64,000 nucleotides of DNA from Astropecten irregularis (GCA_963971285.1 OZ020255.1:5704001-5768000); one strand, 5' to 3'; shown: positions 45,607 to 58,710, numbered from the stretch's first letter. Numbers and translations: made by a program. Notes: generated by a model not told the origin, from the sequence alone.

Positions 45607-45958
45607 CTTAAAGGTTGTATCATACTTCGGTAAGAGACCAAAACAGAAATGTTCACAGATTTACGTAAAAACTTACAGGGTGCTGGTAGAAACATGCTGT
45701 TAAAATGTTTCCGCCTGAAATGGTGTATTTATCCAGAAATTAGTAAAACAATGACCGAAAATCTTTTTGATCTTTTAAAAGATCAAAAAAAAAAGAGAAA
45801 AGACTTAAGAAATACTGTGGCCGTTTTTCACTGTTTTCTCAAAAAGTGGGCAGCATATGGGACTGAAATTTTCACAGATGACTGTTACTGAATCTTCCTT
45901 GATATTTTTGCCCATGAATCTGTATTTCTTCGACAAAAACCAAAGTGTGATACTACCT
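45607..45958. mobile_element. MITE family R1, copy 8
   Basis: TTAAAGGTTGTATCATACTT on the left, AAAGTGTGATACTACCTAAT on the right; the right TTAA has changed. The central GATCTTTTAAAAGATC is intact. Confidence 0.7.
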
Positions 45959-45959
45959 A

Positions 45960-46882
45960 ATAAGAGGGTTTTCAGAACTTTGCTCCTTGACTATTTGCTT
46001 TTGCATAAATTTTGGTCTTAATAACAAAAATCATAACCACAGATGTCATTTTTATTCTGGTGATATCCGCTTTTTTTATTCCACAATTTGCTGCCACCGT
46101 TCTGCAAACATCAGAAACGATAGGCATTTAGGACCATATACAAAGAATTTTTTTCTATCATAATATAAATCAAAAAAAGGGTGTGTTTTTTTTTCTTCTT
46201 TTTTTGTTTTTGTTTAGTATGTTACTTAATACACATATCTATCTATAGTGTATCGTAATCTATATTTATTAATAAAGTCAAGTATTAATATTTTTTTTCG
46301 TAATAAGCAAATTTATGCATAGCAAAAAATACAGACTGTTTCCCTTTTTTAATATTTTTTTTCTGTTGCATTATTTAAATTTATTTAGATGATGTTTTTT
46401 TTAATACAAGGGATTTTTTTTTCTTAAGTCAATTACTATACAAATATCAGAAAAAATTAGATACAATATGCACAGTTTTTGCCCTCATCAATTTTTTCAG
46501 GCAACTTTACTTCTTCTTTTAAATTTAGAATCAACTGTCCCTTTAAATCCCAAATCATATACAAATACACTACGAAAAAAGGCCATGAACTTTAATATTG
46601 TGTGATGTTTAATACAGGGACTTACAATTTAGATTAAGTTTCACTGGTTCTCACTTCTTAGCCATGCTATGTTACACTGGCAGTGGACCAGTTACAGTAC
46701 AGCATTTTTGCACCTGTATTTTTATTCAGATATATATCTTTTTTAATTGGGGGTGGGGGGGGGGATCATAGGTAAATCATCTAATATTATTCTCAAATTC
46801 GTAGCCTTAATTCCGATTTTAGAAAAGTTGTTCTTTTGCAATTTTTTGACGTCATATCTTCCATATCATGATGTGATAATAC
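45960..46882. other. AT-rich stretch with no recognised feature
   Basis: High in T and A runs, without a foldback or credible coding frame. A GGGGTGGGGGGGGGG tract lies near 46750. Confidence 0.5.
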
Positions 46883-47254
46883 CATAGAGCTATATTAAAA
46901 TTACTAGAGCGCTAGCTCCGTGTACAGAGTGATGCCTGCTAGGCGCATCCATGTTTGTGCACAAACCTATGGAAAGCACAAAATTGTGTACGTCTTTTGT
47001 ATGTCTATTTGAATATCTGCGTTGTGTTCTATACAAATGCGTTATCGAAGCCCAGTACACCCAAAATCCGACGCACATGCGCGTTGCATTCAGAGTACCG
47101 GTACACACTTCAAAAGGCATTCCAGTCAAAGTTTTCTTGTTCCACAGACACGCACTCAAATTCAAAACGACTGCGCGCGCCCAGGACGGCTTCAAAACGT
47201 CTACGCATGGAGAACGCAGAGCTAGCGCTCTAGTAATTTTAATATAGCTCAATG
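46883..47254. mobile_element. MITE family N1, copy with both ends
   Basis: CATAGAGCTATATTAAAATT against AATTTTAATATAGCTCAATG; interior shares GATGCCTGCTAGGCGCATCC and TTCCACAGACACGCACTCAA with 2207-2676. No target duplication is clear here. Confidence 0.7.
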
Positions 47255-47994
47255 GTATTTCACCAACAAATTTCAAAGTAAATTTGAAATTTTTTTGTAC
47301 CAATGGAAAAAATACCGAATCTTTAGATTCATAATTATTTGGAAACAGTCTGTAATTGTTTTCTTTGTTTTCCCCAAATGGAAAAACCCTACAAATAGAG
47401 ATGTTCGAAAATATGAGTAGTTTTACATATACATGTACATGGCTCTATACAGTTAAGTTACATAAGTATCTGAATTTATTTCCATATTTACAAATTAAAT
47501 TTTGCCCTATGATTCGAAAAACAAAACCAAACCAAAAACTTACCACAAAAATCAAGCATAGCCCAAATAAATTTTTCGGGGAAAACATAAAACATTCCTT
47601 AATTTTCTTTTTCAAACCAAATCTGTTTTTTTTTAAGCCATTAACTTCTTCAATTTCATGATTAATATTCTATGTGCAAAGATTTTGCTTCATAAAAAAA
47701 AAATGAAATATGACAACAAATTTGAAACTGTACAATTATTTGAATAATATTACTTTTTTTTCAAGGAAGATTCCGATAATTTAGATTTGGTACAGCTTGT
47801 TTTTTCTAAGAAAAAAAAAATGAAATAAAATAAATAATAATAATATGAAAATAAGGCATGCATAGCAATAAAGAAAAAAAAATGACAATGGTACAAATCC
47901 AAACAATTTTAAGTAGGTATTGTTTCATTCATCAGCATCGTAATTTCTGTGATTTTCTGGGTTTTAGAACAAAAAAATAGCTGCAGGATTCCAA

Positions 47995-48198
47995 GGGCCT
48001 TTCTCAAAGCTCGGCTCCGTTTTCATATGCTAAAACTATAGGTTGTGGTTTGCCATTGAAGCTGAAGCTCTGTTGTCCTTTTCAAACCAGAGAATCTACT
48101 TCCTAACTGCAGCCGAAAGCCTCTATTTTGATACCTGTAATTTTGAAATGGATTCACAAAATGGAGGCGAAGCCGAAGCCGAGCTTTGAGAAAAGCCC
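47995..48198. mobile_element. MITE family G1, copy 5
   Basis: GGGCCTTTCTCAAAGCTCGG against CCGAGCTTTGAGAAAAGCCC, reverse orientation, interior TATAGGTTGTGGTTTGCCAT and CCTCTATTTTGATACCTG. Family arms are shorter than in copy 1. The stretch 48200-49590 after it shows no recognised feature. Confidence 0.7.
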
Positions 48199-49595
48199 AA
48201 GGACTATCAAAACTTTAAATAGAGGGATCTCAATTCGACACATTTTAGAATCTGCGCTTTTCCGCGTTTGAGAGTGGACTCTGTATGGTGTACAGTGTCC
48301 TCTTAAGGACCCCGTTTAGTTTCAATCTTTTTTATTTCGTAGACGTGGTTAGGCACAAGTATCTGCTCACCACAAGAAACCTTCCCTGATATACCGAGGT
48401 TTGACTCTATAAAGTAAGTAATATTCAAACTGTCCAAATAATTAATCGCCCCTTAATCAAGAAACAAAACAAACACAACAAACAGAACAAATTGTATGGG
48501 TCTCGACAAATGTTCAAGAATAAAGAGCACTTTCGTTTCTAGTGACTAAATTTTTCCCCAAAACTGGTTTGACGACAAAATATAAATCTCTCTTTTAGGT
48601 TCTAAATCTGCAAGTTAAAATTGCATGTAATGTATCTGCGTAATCAAAGATAATTCTATTTTTGGCACGCCAGAATGTATGTGCAAGAAACAGGACCCTG
48701 TGTTGACAATATCATAAACAGCGCCCTCAATCGGATGTGCAAGGAGCTGATACTGATAGCACTGACGAATCATGTGCCTATAAATGGAACATGCCATCTT
48801 CTAGTCAAGGTTATATCATTGACTCGATGAAATGAACCATTTCAAAGGTCTCAAATTCACGTATGAACTTCGACCCTCCAAAAAAAAGAAATACGATACT
48901 AAACCGAAAATATTTACAAATTTTGCAGAGGTCATTGCAGTTTGGAGCATTATTTTTGTTTACCTTGTGTTGGAAAGAACTAAACAAACAAACAAACAAA
49001 ACCCCCAATGGCCATTATAAATATTCAAAATGTTACCATAATTTTTCTTTCTAGATTACAAACTATAATCATGGCTTTTACAAAAACAGATCCAGTGCAA
49101 AAGACTGAGCATCATACACGAGCTCCAATAATTAACTAAATAAACCAAAGTAAGATTTGAATGCCCTTCCTTTTTTAAAAAGCAATATATTCAAATAAGT
49201 GGAGACGTTAAACGGAATGTTTTTACTATGTAGCCAGCAGTGAAAGTCAAAGTGTACACGGAAACTGCAAAATAGTATGCTGGTGTAATCGTGTGTTTGT
49301 AAAAAAAAAAAAAAAGCTTCTCTTTTTCAAATTGTGTTTTTTGTGAAATCGGATTATTTTCAAAGCCAGGTCTATACAAGACATTATTGATAGAAATATC
49401 GGAGAGAAAATGTATTTCAAAAGATGTTGCTTGTCTGTTTGGGTACTTTCTTCGTCAGGGGACTAGTAAGTGGGTTACGGTATGGGGACTTAACAATGTC
49501 CTCAATTGTGGCTTGGTCCACACAGCGGTTGTGACTCGGTGGTGTGAGTCCTCGCAACTACCCAACAATAAAATGGGTGCTTTGCTTGTACCTAT

Positions 49596-49716
49596 GGGCC
49601 CGTTTGTTTCGCGCACGGGATCCCTGATGTGCAGATTCACGTCCCATGCAGGATACACTAAAATGGGATCCGGATCAGCAGGATCCCTGATCTTGTGCGT
49701 GAAACAAACAGGCCCC
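49596..49716. mobile_element. MITE, GGGCCTGTTTGTTT family
   Basis: GGGCCCGTTTGTTTCGCGCA against TGCGTGAAACAAACAGGCCC, inner GGGATCC/GGATCC words inverted; 121 bp. Related copies at 11529 and 63169. Confidence 0.7.
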
Positions 49717-49833
49717 AAGTCTCAGTCGTAAAGCCATCTTGTGTCCCTGCAGATATTTCAAATGCCCACTTTAGAAGATGTTGCCCCTCGCAACGATGAC
49801 ATGGAAATGACTTTCCAAAATGAAAAATCCAGC

Positions 49834-50100
49834 AGCCGATTTCACGAAATGTTGCGTAACTTACGCAACGTACAAATGTTGCGTAAGTTTCGTGAAGCGG
49901 CCATAACTTGTGCAACCAAGGCAGGAAAATGTTGCATAAGTTCATTTGAAGATTTGTGAAATTGGCTGAAGGGGTTGATTTCAAGAAACCCTACGATCGA
50001 TCGAAACTAAGAGTTATAAAGGATAACCCATCGTATCCTACGTAGGGCTGCAACGATTGATAGTAAGTTACAATGAGTTTGGTGAAATCGACCTCAGACG
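49834..50100. mobile_element. Two short foldbacks with GATTTCAC(G/C) ends
   Basis: 49834-49968 runs from GCCGATTTCACGAAATGTTG to TTTGTGAAATTGGC with an inner perfect hairpin AACTTACGCAACG. 49970-50100 repeats the type with ACGATCGATCG and TTTGGTGAAATCGACCTC, but its left end is eroded. Confidence 0.5.
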
Positions 50101-50354
50101 TAAGATTTACAACTTTTTATTGCTACAGACATGAAAGAGCAGACCTATTCTTTGAGAAGTGAAACTAAATGAAATATGCAAATCCCATTTTAGCGTCATC
50201 TTTTCAAAGACTAGCCCTAAACTCTTTTACTGAAGGAAGTTGCTGTCATTTGGTGACAATAAACAACTCCACTCTCTCCAGTTATTCCAGTTTTCAATAT
50301 GCATATTTTGGGTTGCGAGGGCGCTTTAACAATACTATCTTTGGGAGTGTACAT

Positions 50355-50876
50355 AAGGCCGTGTCCAAAACGGTTGTTTAAAGCTAGGTCTACGGCTATT
50401 TTCTACGGTGGCTATTTTAAAGCGCTGTTCGAAATGCTGTCTACAGCTACATGTAGATCTACGGCTACGATGTCATCAAAATCTAGCCGTAAGAAGTGTT
50501 GTCTTGATCCGCGCAAACAAAATGGCGACCGGTCATGCTGAGTTGTTCAGGGTCAACGGAAACACACAAATGTGAGTTTTTTGTTCGGTTCTGGTTTTAT
50601 TGTCAGACTTACTGTTCTTGGAAAGAGTTCATCATATCATTATCCATCCTGATGAAGTCCATCGCCCGTTAAACAAACATTTGCTCAACGCGGACGCGTA
50701 ACGATCGAGCAGACCATAATTCGATGACGTCAGAAAAATAAACTTAAATATCACTTCAGGGTGCAATACGTAGCCGAAGCTGCATCCGAATTCCAATGGC
50801 TAAAGCGCTTCCATAGACGTAGCTGTAGTTGTACACCTAGACCATAGCTCTAGACAACAATTTTGGACACAGCCTA
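50355..50876. mobile_element. Foldback, AAGGCCGTGTCCAAAA ends
   Basis: AAGGCCGTGTCCAAAACGGT against ATTTTGGACACAGCCTAA, with AGCTAGGTCTACGGCTA-type arms. 11840-11935 in gene A's intron 2 carries similar words (GCTGCATCCGAAT, AGAGCTAGGTCTAG) and may be a relative. Confidence 0.6.
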
Positions 50877-51363
50877 ACATGTAAAAAGTTGTGCCCAAAA
50901 TGTAAAAGTATTACATTGTCATACTTCCTCTGTCCTGAAGATGAAATATTAACACAGCGCCCTCTATAGACCAATAAGGTCTAGTGGGATATCTAGTACA
51001 TCCTTGTTGATCTTGTGTAAAAAGGAGAAAAACCTATTTTAAGTGATACTTTTGTGGGAAACTGTTTCCAGTGAGCATGTGCTCACGTGGGAAAAAGGGG
51101 ATCTAGTTGATGCCTAAATTCACGGCATAACGGCCGGTTCTCTGTGATGCATAGTGGCTTATGGAATGTCTGCAGTACAAAGTGTGTTATACAAGGTACA
51201 TGTAATTTGCTCCTCTCCGCTTCGTGGCATCAGCGCTGCCGACAGTTTAAAACATGTCCCAGCAACTAATAACCAATCCAGCAAAGTGCAAATGAATAGA
51301 GATTTCAGATCATGGGCTTCTACACCTAATAAGGATATATTGTTTACTTAGTTTTTTTGACCT

Positions 51364-51800
51364 GGGCCAATTTTATAGAACGCTGCTTATAAAGTAAAGA
51401 ATTTGCTTAAAGGTAGTATCATACTTTGGTAAGAAGCCATAACAGAAATGTTCACAGATTTACGTATACCTAATAACTAACAGGGTATGAAGATGGTGGT
51501 GGTAGAAACATACCGTAAAATATTTTCCGCCTGAAATCCTGTATTTATTCAGAAAAGAGTAAAACAACGACCGAAAATCTTTTTGATATTTTAAAAGATC
51601 AAAAATAAAAGAGAAAAGACATAAGAAATACTGTGGCCATTTTTCACTGTTTTCTCAAAAAGTGGGCAACGTATGGGACCAAAATTTTCACAGGTGACTG
51701 TTACTGTATCTGTCTTGATATTTTTGCCCATGAATCTGCATTTCTTTGACAAAAACCAAAGTATGATATTACCTTTAAGCAGCTCTATGAAATTGGCCCC
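51364..51800. mobile_element. M1 MITE with an R1 MITE inserted at its TTAA
   Basis: Outer M1 ends GGGCCAATTTTATAGAACGC and CAGCTCTATGAAATTGGCCC. The R1 copy 51407-51778 sits inside with TTAA at both borders, where the intact M1 copies read GCTTAAGCA. This is a clean filled site against an empty site. Confidence 0.8.
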
Positions 51801-51852
51801 TGGTGTGACAGCAGAGAGGAGCTCTACTGGAAAGAGAAGATGCATACACTGT

Positions 51853-52273
51853 AGGCTTGGGCGATTCCATGTTGGAATCGATTCCAAATTTGGAATCAGA
51901 ATCGCGATTCCACTTTGTTGAGGAATCGATTCTGTGAATTGATCGATTTTGTGTTTTGAGTTTCGATTCCAAAATGCGCTGAGCCATTCTTGGGTTGTTG
52001 TATCGTTGAACCAACTGAAACGATTCTGACATTCTTCAAGGAAATAAAGCCTGGCTGATTTGTGCGCATCGAAGAACTTAACCGCGTGCGACACTGTCCG
52101 TGTTTTGTCTGCACAACCACAAATAGTGCTGTTTCGATATGAACTCCGCACCTCACCTCCGAAATTATTTCAATGTTATTTTTGACGGAGAAAATTGGAA
52201 TCGATTCCGAGTGGAATCGCGATTCCAGCCTGGAATCGGAATCGATTCTGAGAATGCTGGAATCGCCCAAGCC
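51853..52273. mobile_element. Foldback, AGGCTTGGGCGATTCCA ends
   Basis: GGCTTGGGCGATTCCATGTT against ATGCTGGAATCGCCCAAGCC; arms are repeats of GGAATCGATTCC and AATCGCGATTCC. 421 bp, abutting the possible coding exon at 52274. Confidence 0.7.
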
Positions 52274-52414
52274 GAGCCTAATACATGTACACTGGACAAC
52301 ACTGAAGAATACGGCCAGTATCTTGCGGAAGAGGAACATCTGAAGAAGTTGGGAGATGGGTATGAAACAGGGCAGGGAAAGAAGCTAGGGAAAAAGGAGA
52401 AGGGTGATGATTAA
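52274..52414 (+). other. Possible 3' coding exon of an unrecognised gene
   Basis: A 47-codon plus-strand frame to a TAA at 52414 reads as a charged C-terminus: TEEYGQYLAEEEHLKKLGDG followed by a Gly/Lys-rich tail ending KKEKGDD. Its composition differs from the AT-rich surroundings and looks protein-like. A foldback element (51853-52273) abuts it directly, so any upstream part of the exon is displaced or lost, and I see no good splice acceptor in front of it. It could be the last exon of a gene outside my recognition, a relic, or chance. No function is proposed. Confidence 0.3.
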
Positions 52415-52520
52415 GGGGTATTCAAAGGAACCTCCTTTCGTCAGAACCTGCAGGGATGCTCCAAATATGCCGATTCATATCGGCATACCAAAAACTCAGG
52501 ACTTACGCTACACTCAAGCA

Positions 52521-52762
52521 GGGCCAAATTTCATAGAGCTGCTTAGCACAAAAAATCGCTAAGCATGACATTTCTGTCTTAATACAAAGAGGATTAACAA
52601 CCAAATACCCATGAGTTGTGTATCACTTGCAATTGGTCTTTGGCTGTTGTTCGTTCACCATGAATATCAAATCGAATGTTCAATGGTGGTTTGTTGTCTT
52701 GGGCAAGCCATTTTTGTGCTAAGCAATTTATTTGTGCTAAGCAGCTCTATGAAATTGTCCCC
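52521..52762. mobile_element. MITE family M1, copy 4
   Basis: GGGCCAAATTTCATAGAGCT against AGCTCTATGAAATTGTCCCC, interior AACAAAGAGGATTAACAACC-type text shared with 1-202. The next 52770-53790 shows no recognised feature; a GC-rich patch with a G run is at 52988-53010. Confidence 0.7.
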
Positions 52763-53792
52763 AGGTTTTATCAGCCTGCTTAGATAAGAGCATACAGTCC
52801 GTAGGTGAAGACGTCTGTTCCGTCTGTGGTACAGGAAGTTGGAGCTTTTGTAGAACACTGCAGGACTTGGTTGGAGGTTCCGGGCTGGGGACACGAGGGC
52901 GAGGCTAGATGACGTCAAACCAATTCATCTAGAAGGTAGCTGCTTGAAGGTTTACGCCCACTGATCCTGGCCGACGCCGTCTACATATGGGAGGGGGGCG
53001 AGGGGGGCGGAGCTCGCTTCATACCTGTGGGACAAACAGCGATCAAACACAAGAATTAGAATCAGGTTTTCAAATCGAGAGGTTTAATGGGATGTCAGGA
53101 GAGGCTTCGGGGAGTCACACTATCAAATTCTCATCAAGATTGAGAAACTCAAAGATCTTATCTCAACAACATGCAGGGCTGTCAACAGATTGGAGGACTA
53201 TTGGTTGAAACTTGTGGATAATGTGTCTTGTCACTACTTTTGAGTAGATGATTAAAACTACTGGCAACTTGTTGGAGTGCAGTGTATGAGTATTCCCAAC
53301 TCTGCTTACGGTTCAGATGTCAACTGGTTGGACTACATGTCCATGTATGTTGGGAGACTGTCTCGGCCAAATCTACAAGGCATGGTCGTACTTGATTGTT
53401 ACCTTGGACAGAGGAATTCAGGAAACCTACACTGTAGAAGTGAGGGTAGAGACTATCATGATTCAACACCGGGGTGGTTAATGAAGTGTACATTTTATGG
53501 AAACATGCATGATTTATGCACATCAAATGGATGGTTTACGTACTGTAAGTGAATGGTTTAAGAAGGAAAAAGTGAACGTTTTTGTACAGGCGGTTTATGG
53601 TTGATAAAACCTAATGGTTTTATACATGTTCATAAGTCTGTGGTTTATGTACTTGTATGAATGTTTGTAAAAAGTGTATGGTTTATGGTAGTGTACTATA
53701 CAGGTATGCGTCTACATGCTTTTATGAAAGTATGTTTTATGGAAACTAACAGTTTATTAAGACTGAAAAGCCGGCACAATGGGTGTTATGCA

Positions 53793-54099
53793 TATAGAGA
53801 GCGTGCACGTGACGTCACTTGACAGCTTATCGGCCATTTTGGATGGCACGCGTACGCACGCACGCGTATGCGTACGTACCAGACAGCATCATTATATGCA
53901 CGCACTTCTGCGTACGTGTCCGGTTGATTTGCAAGCTACACGAACACATGTGGGTTACATACACTGTACGTACCAAAGATATATACATGTATAAAAAAAA
54001 ACATATATATATCTATGGTACGTACGTGCATTATACATGTGTGTACAGCATTGCCGTCCAAAATGGCGTCCTGATCACGTGACTGCACACCCTCTATAT
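53793..54099. mobile_element. Foldback, TATAGAGAGCGTGCACGTGA ends
   Basis: ATAGAGAGCGTGCACGTGAC on the left, ATCACGTGACTGCACACCCT on the right; GGCCATTTTGGATGGC is inverted as CCGTCCAAAATGG. Middle rich in ACGTACGT/CATGTA. Confidence 0.6.
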
Positions 54100-54810
54100 G
54101 TACTTCAGGTCGTCAATTTTCTTTTTTTATATAAAACAACCCTTCTGACAGAGTGCCAACTTCCAGAAGTTTGGTGATTCACAAGAATTTGGTCACTAAT
54201 TCACACAAAAAACTATGCATCCAAAATTAGTACAACAGCTTAACAAAGATAAAATTTTTTGTTAACACCCTCCTGTCAATCTGCAGAAGAAAACTTGTGA
54301 CAGATGGATTATAAAGCACAGTCTCCTTGAACTGCATGGATTCTGACATTTCAAATACCTGTCGGCTTATCTCAAATCACACAAAAAGCATGTCAGAGGA
54401 TAAAAATAAATGGTGGTGTTTTTTTTTTTTTCGTTCTTGGTGCAGAATGACGTCACACCAGCCCAATTTACGTTTTTACGGGCGTTTCTAAAGTCACCCT
54501 TTTGAAGGTCAAAGATCTATTTTCGGCTCTGTAGAGACATCTCGCTTGCTGGTTCCAAAATGGAAGTGACATTTGTTACAGCCTATTTCCCCTTTCCCCA
54601 CGACTAGGGCAGACACGTTTGCCAATTTCCAGGGGAAACTTTCAATTAAGGGAAAACCTGTGTAGGCAAAGGTCAATGTCTTTCAGTGGCTCACGTGCAA
54701 GAAAAAGAGGGGAAAATGATTCCAAACCAATGCATATTATGAAAATCATGCACATCATTCAGAAAACGACAACAACAAAAAATGTTTCAAACTTTGTTTT
54801 TGAAAACTGT

Positions 54811-55032
54811 GGGCCTTTACGAAATGGGGCTTGAGGCTAGGCTTCGCATTTGTTTATTCTACTGCCATTTTGTGTCCTTAATGAAATGAAGGGCTTAAGA
54901 TACATGGCAAAGCTGGAGCCTTTCTTCGGCTTCGCCGGGTGGCCCAGTCCCTTTGTTTCATTTTGTGGGCTTCAAATGGCAGTAGTGAAATAAGTCCCAA
55001 GCCTAGCATCAAGCCTAGTTTCGTTAAGGCCC
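54811..55032. mobile_element. MITE, GGGCCTTTACGAAATGGGGC ends
   Basis: GGGCCTTTACGAAATGGGGC against TAGTTTCGTTAAGGCCC, with AGGCTAGGCTTCG arms; 222 bp. Ends resemble the G1 family but the interior is different. Confidence 0.65.
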
Positions 55033-55222
55033 TATGTCTATCATAGGCACGCAGTTCATTTTAATACAGTACACGTTCATATGCCACAATGGCTTATGGG
55101 CAATTGTCAACACATAATGTACAACATGTACAAACCCAGGCTAAATGTCCATTTTACAAGTCGATCTGCAACTTGTGTACTTCAGTACAAGCAGTTCATG
55201 TTCATGTGCCGCAGTGGCTTTT

Positions 55223-55406
55223 TGGCAATAGCGCTCCTCACTAATGATGTCACACGAGTGACTTGGCCAGCGCGCACATGTACAAAATCCCTGGATGTCA
55301 GACAAATCTCATGACACAAGCACACCCACACACGTACGTAGGTTTGCAACGTTTGTCTGAGATCCAGTGTGCTATTTTTAGCGCAAGTGCGCAGTGCTAT
55401 TGCCGA
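55223..55406. mobile_element. MITE, GGCAATAGCGCTCCTCAC family
   Basis: GGCAATAGCGCTCCTCACTA against GCGCAGTGCTATTGCC, with CAGACAAATCTCATG and GTTTGTCTGAGATCC as inner inverted arms. A partial, rearranged copy is 4136-4275. The stretch 55410-56620 after it shows nothing I recognise. Confidence 0.65.
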
Positions 55407-56623
55407 CACAATCTGTACAAACCCAGGCTATAGGCCTACATGTATGTATGTCAGTTTTACAATTCTATGTATAAGTATCTGAAACTTGAGTAAGTTCAGT
55501 TGTGTACGATGCAATCTGAAAGATTTTGTTTCCTGGAAGTAAATGAGCTTTAAATCTTTTTTGTTGAAATATTTCTAAAGCATGTACATGTAATTCCATT
55601 GACAAACCATGAATATAAAGAATAGAGGGATTTCACATTAGTGCCGTCTGAACATATCCGAAATCGCAACTTCTGCTGCGCCCCTGCAGCCACTCAACAC
55701 AATACGGCCTGCGTGCGTTACACGAACACCATACTCTCAGCTCAGGAACGATTTGGCGTGCTTCGCTCTAGAAGACCGTGAAAGTTCATATAGTGTATGT
55801 ACATGTATACGTACAATGTACACGTACCTGCTTGTTTGAGAAGCGGACACAGACAGCCTTTGTTTTCAAACATGGAGTGCGCAGATCGATTTTAAGCACA
55901 TTGTTTTGGGGTCCCCTATACATGTAGTTGGTTGCCAACATGTACATGTAGGGGGTGTCCCTCATTTCATCTTAATGATGTGTTTCATGTACTTGGTACC
56001 TACATATGAATTTTGTGAATTGAGTGAATCACAAATTTAGACACAAACACACATGAGCTAAAACTACAGTGTAAGTGTAAACATGATCATCGTTACAGCA
56101 ATCAATATGGAAATCATTCTTGGGTGATTCTACATCTGGGGGAACGTACTATGGATACACGCATGAAGTACAGGTTATGAAGTGAATGGTAAATGTTACA
56201 TGGGAATGGAAGGATCTGGGCCAACTGTGAGTAGAGGTCAGGCAAGCTTTGCTTCAAGTGTTCACCAGATTATTGGCTGAACCAAGTTCGTTCTGTGTAG
56301 TCAAAACTCAACGGTCACCCATACCCAAAATTTATATCCTTCTGGAGACATGGCTTTGTTCACGTGAACTACCAGTACCAATATTATGTACACCTTGAGA
56401 ATTCCTCCTTTTTGAGTTCATTCCAAATATCAGTTTTGTGTAAACCTTGTGGAGACTTAAGCCCAATGCGGACGGGACTTTTTTTGGTAAAACTCATCGA
56501 GACAATGGTTCCTTTACCTGTTTTAAATCCAGTCCGAACGGTCAGAAAACTTTCCTCTCAGTCACTTTAACATAGTCAAGTGGTTACTTTTACCAGCCAA
56601 CTTCTGCCCGGTAAAAGTGACCT

Positions 56624-56855
56624 GGGTCGATTTCACCAAACACAAAAATTTGCTAAGCATGACATTTCTGTCTTAATAAAAACAGGGTTAACAACCAAAT
56701 TTCCACGTATTGTCTATCACTTGCGATTGTTCTTTGGCTGTTGTTCGCTGACCATGAATATCAAATGGAATTTTCAATGATGGTTTGTTTTATTGGGCGA
56801 GAAATTTTTGTGCTAAGCAAATTTTTGTGCTTAACAGTTTTATGAAATTGGCCCC
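56624..56855. mobile_element. MITE family M1, copy 5
   Basis: GGGTCGATTTCACCAAACAC on the left and AGTTTTATGAAATTGGCCCC on the right, interior TAAAAACAGGGTTAACAACC-type text. The left end is of the GATTTCACCA variety. After it, 57020-57400 holds a diverged R1-like copy, and 57410-58700 shows no recognised feature. Confidence 0.65.
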
Positions 56856-58710
56856 AGTTCAGTATGGCTGCTCATTTATGCAACACAAATCACATCTGAT
56901 CAGAATCAAATTCTGTCATAAACTGTATCCCACATTACAAGAACACACGAAATGAATTAATCCAAATTGAATTGTTCATTTTCATTTCTAATGGCAAGCA
57001 TTTGGTTAGAAATCAAACTAAGGTAGGCCTTTTCCATTTTATGGTACAGAACTGGTTTTTGTGACAAAACCGTTGGTGACAGTAAAAGCACATTATGTAA
57101 TCCATCATATACCTTAACTGACAAACCTGTAAAAGTTTGAGGTCAATCAGCAATCTGGGTCACGAGAAAATTGTGAAAACCCGTTTACACATTTCAACGA
57201 TATTATGCGTTCATAATAAAACGCTTCAAAGCGATTTATTCCAATTTGAAAACAGTTTCATTTATTTCTCAACGAATATGACATTTCAGACAAAAACATT
57301 TCATGGGATATTTTCTCCTATCATCACCATTAAGTTTCATGTGAATCTGTGATCTTGAAGTGTATTTTGTCTTTATACCAATTCTGTACCATGCCTTAAA
57401 TCCTTACAATGTGGAAATGTTATTCTTTTGGAGCCTATGGCACCATTAAAAATTATACCGGGAAAAACACTCAAAGTGAAACTGTAAGCTTTGCAAACAG
57501 GAAATAAAGGTACTCTACTGCAAGGGTGCAAGGAACATAAACGTATTTATAGCAAGCAGAAAAACAACTGATGGTCCAATATTTCAAAAGATATCAGATA
57601 TTAACTTCAGGTTCTTGATTTCCATGACAGGCCCCAGATACTTTTTTTCGACGGGATCACATTTTTATTCTAACATGTCTAAGAGGAAACGCTTTAAAAT
57701 TGGCATACAAACCAATACTTGTGCTAGTCTATGTGATAGACGCACTCACCGTAAAGCGAGCGAGCGTCTATCACTTTTTCCAGATTTCCTGATTAAGTAT
57801 GCAAGCCAACCCAGCACTGACCTGTCTAAGTTTTGACCAATCAAGGGGCATCTACTATCATACCGTATGATGAATGCGTCTATCATGTAGACATGGTAGA
57901 TAGCTGGTGCCGCGCGAATGCGCGAAATTGACCAATCAATATCCTCCGTCACGATCCAGACGGAAATGTTCTCAAAACAGATCTGATTGGCTGATGCCAC
58001 GTTGCATAACATTTGCATGCACACATGTATCAGACGTTTTTACGTAATGCAGTGGTATGGAGTAGAACGGGTGATACAGTGCATGTGCTATGATAAAGCT
58101 GGGAGTCCGAGAAAAGATTTTGGGTGAAGAAAACTCTCATACTGTAACATGGACACAGTATTACCGAGCTTTGGAAAAGGCCCATGTTCATGTAGGTTGT
58201 AAATTATGACATTTCCCAAGTCATGTAAATGAAGCGTGTGACCAGTTTTCACTGGTACTCAGCACGACGATGCATGCACTGTGATGTGCAGGGGAGCAAT
58301 GAAAAGGGCCGCTGCATGTTATCTCTTGTGTACAAAACATCAAATATCACTCCACTCCATTCAAACTGTGCATTAAAATGTACAAGAACATGTATGAGAA
58401 AACATGGTGCATGCTTGTAAGCTTTCCAATAGGGAGGGAAAATGAGGTCCGATGTTGGACAACAAATGGCAGACTTCACATGGGGATTGTGTGATATGTA
58501 GATGACATGCTGGAGAAGATGGTTACCAAACAGTTTTTCGTTTTTACCTGGTGGTCTTGACGTCAGATTTGAATAGGAATTGTGACTGACTGTGTGTGGA
58601 GGCACAAAAAAGGAATCAATTTTGTAAGTAAAATAGAACTAAAATGACACAGGTCAGGAATGAATGGAGCAAACAATTTGAAACTTATAAAGGAACTCCA
58701 AAGCAATGAA

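Noticed and set aside
49741-49959. Possible exon after CCCTGCAG at about 49752
   Set aside because: The acceptor-like site is followed by a short frame that runs straight into the foldback at 49834. There is no homology that I recognise and no donor in a sensible place.
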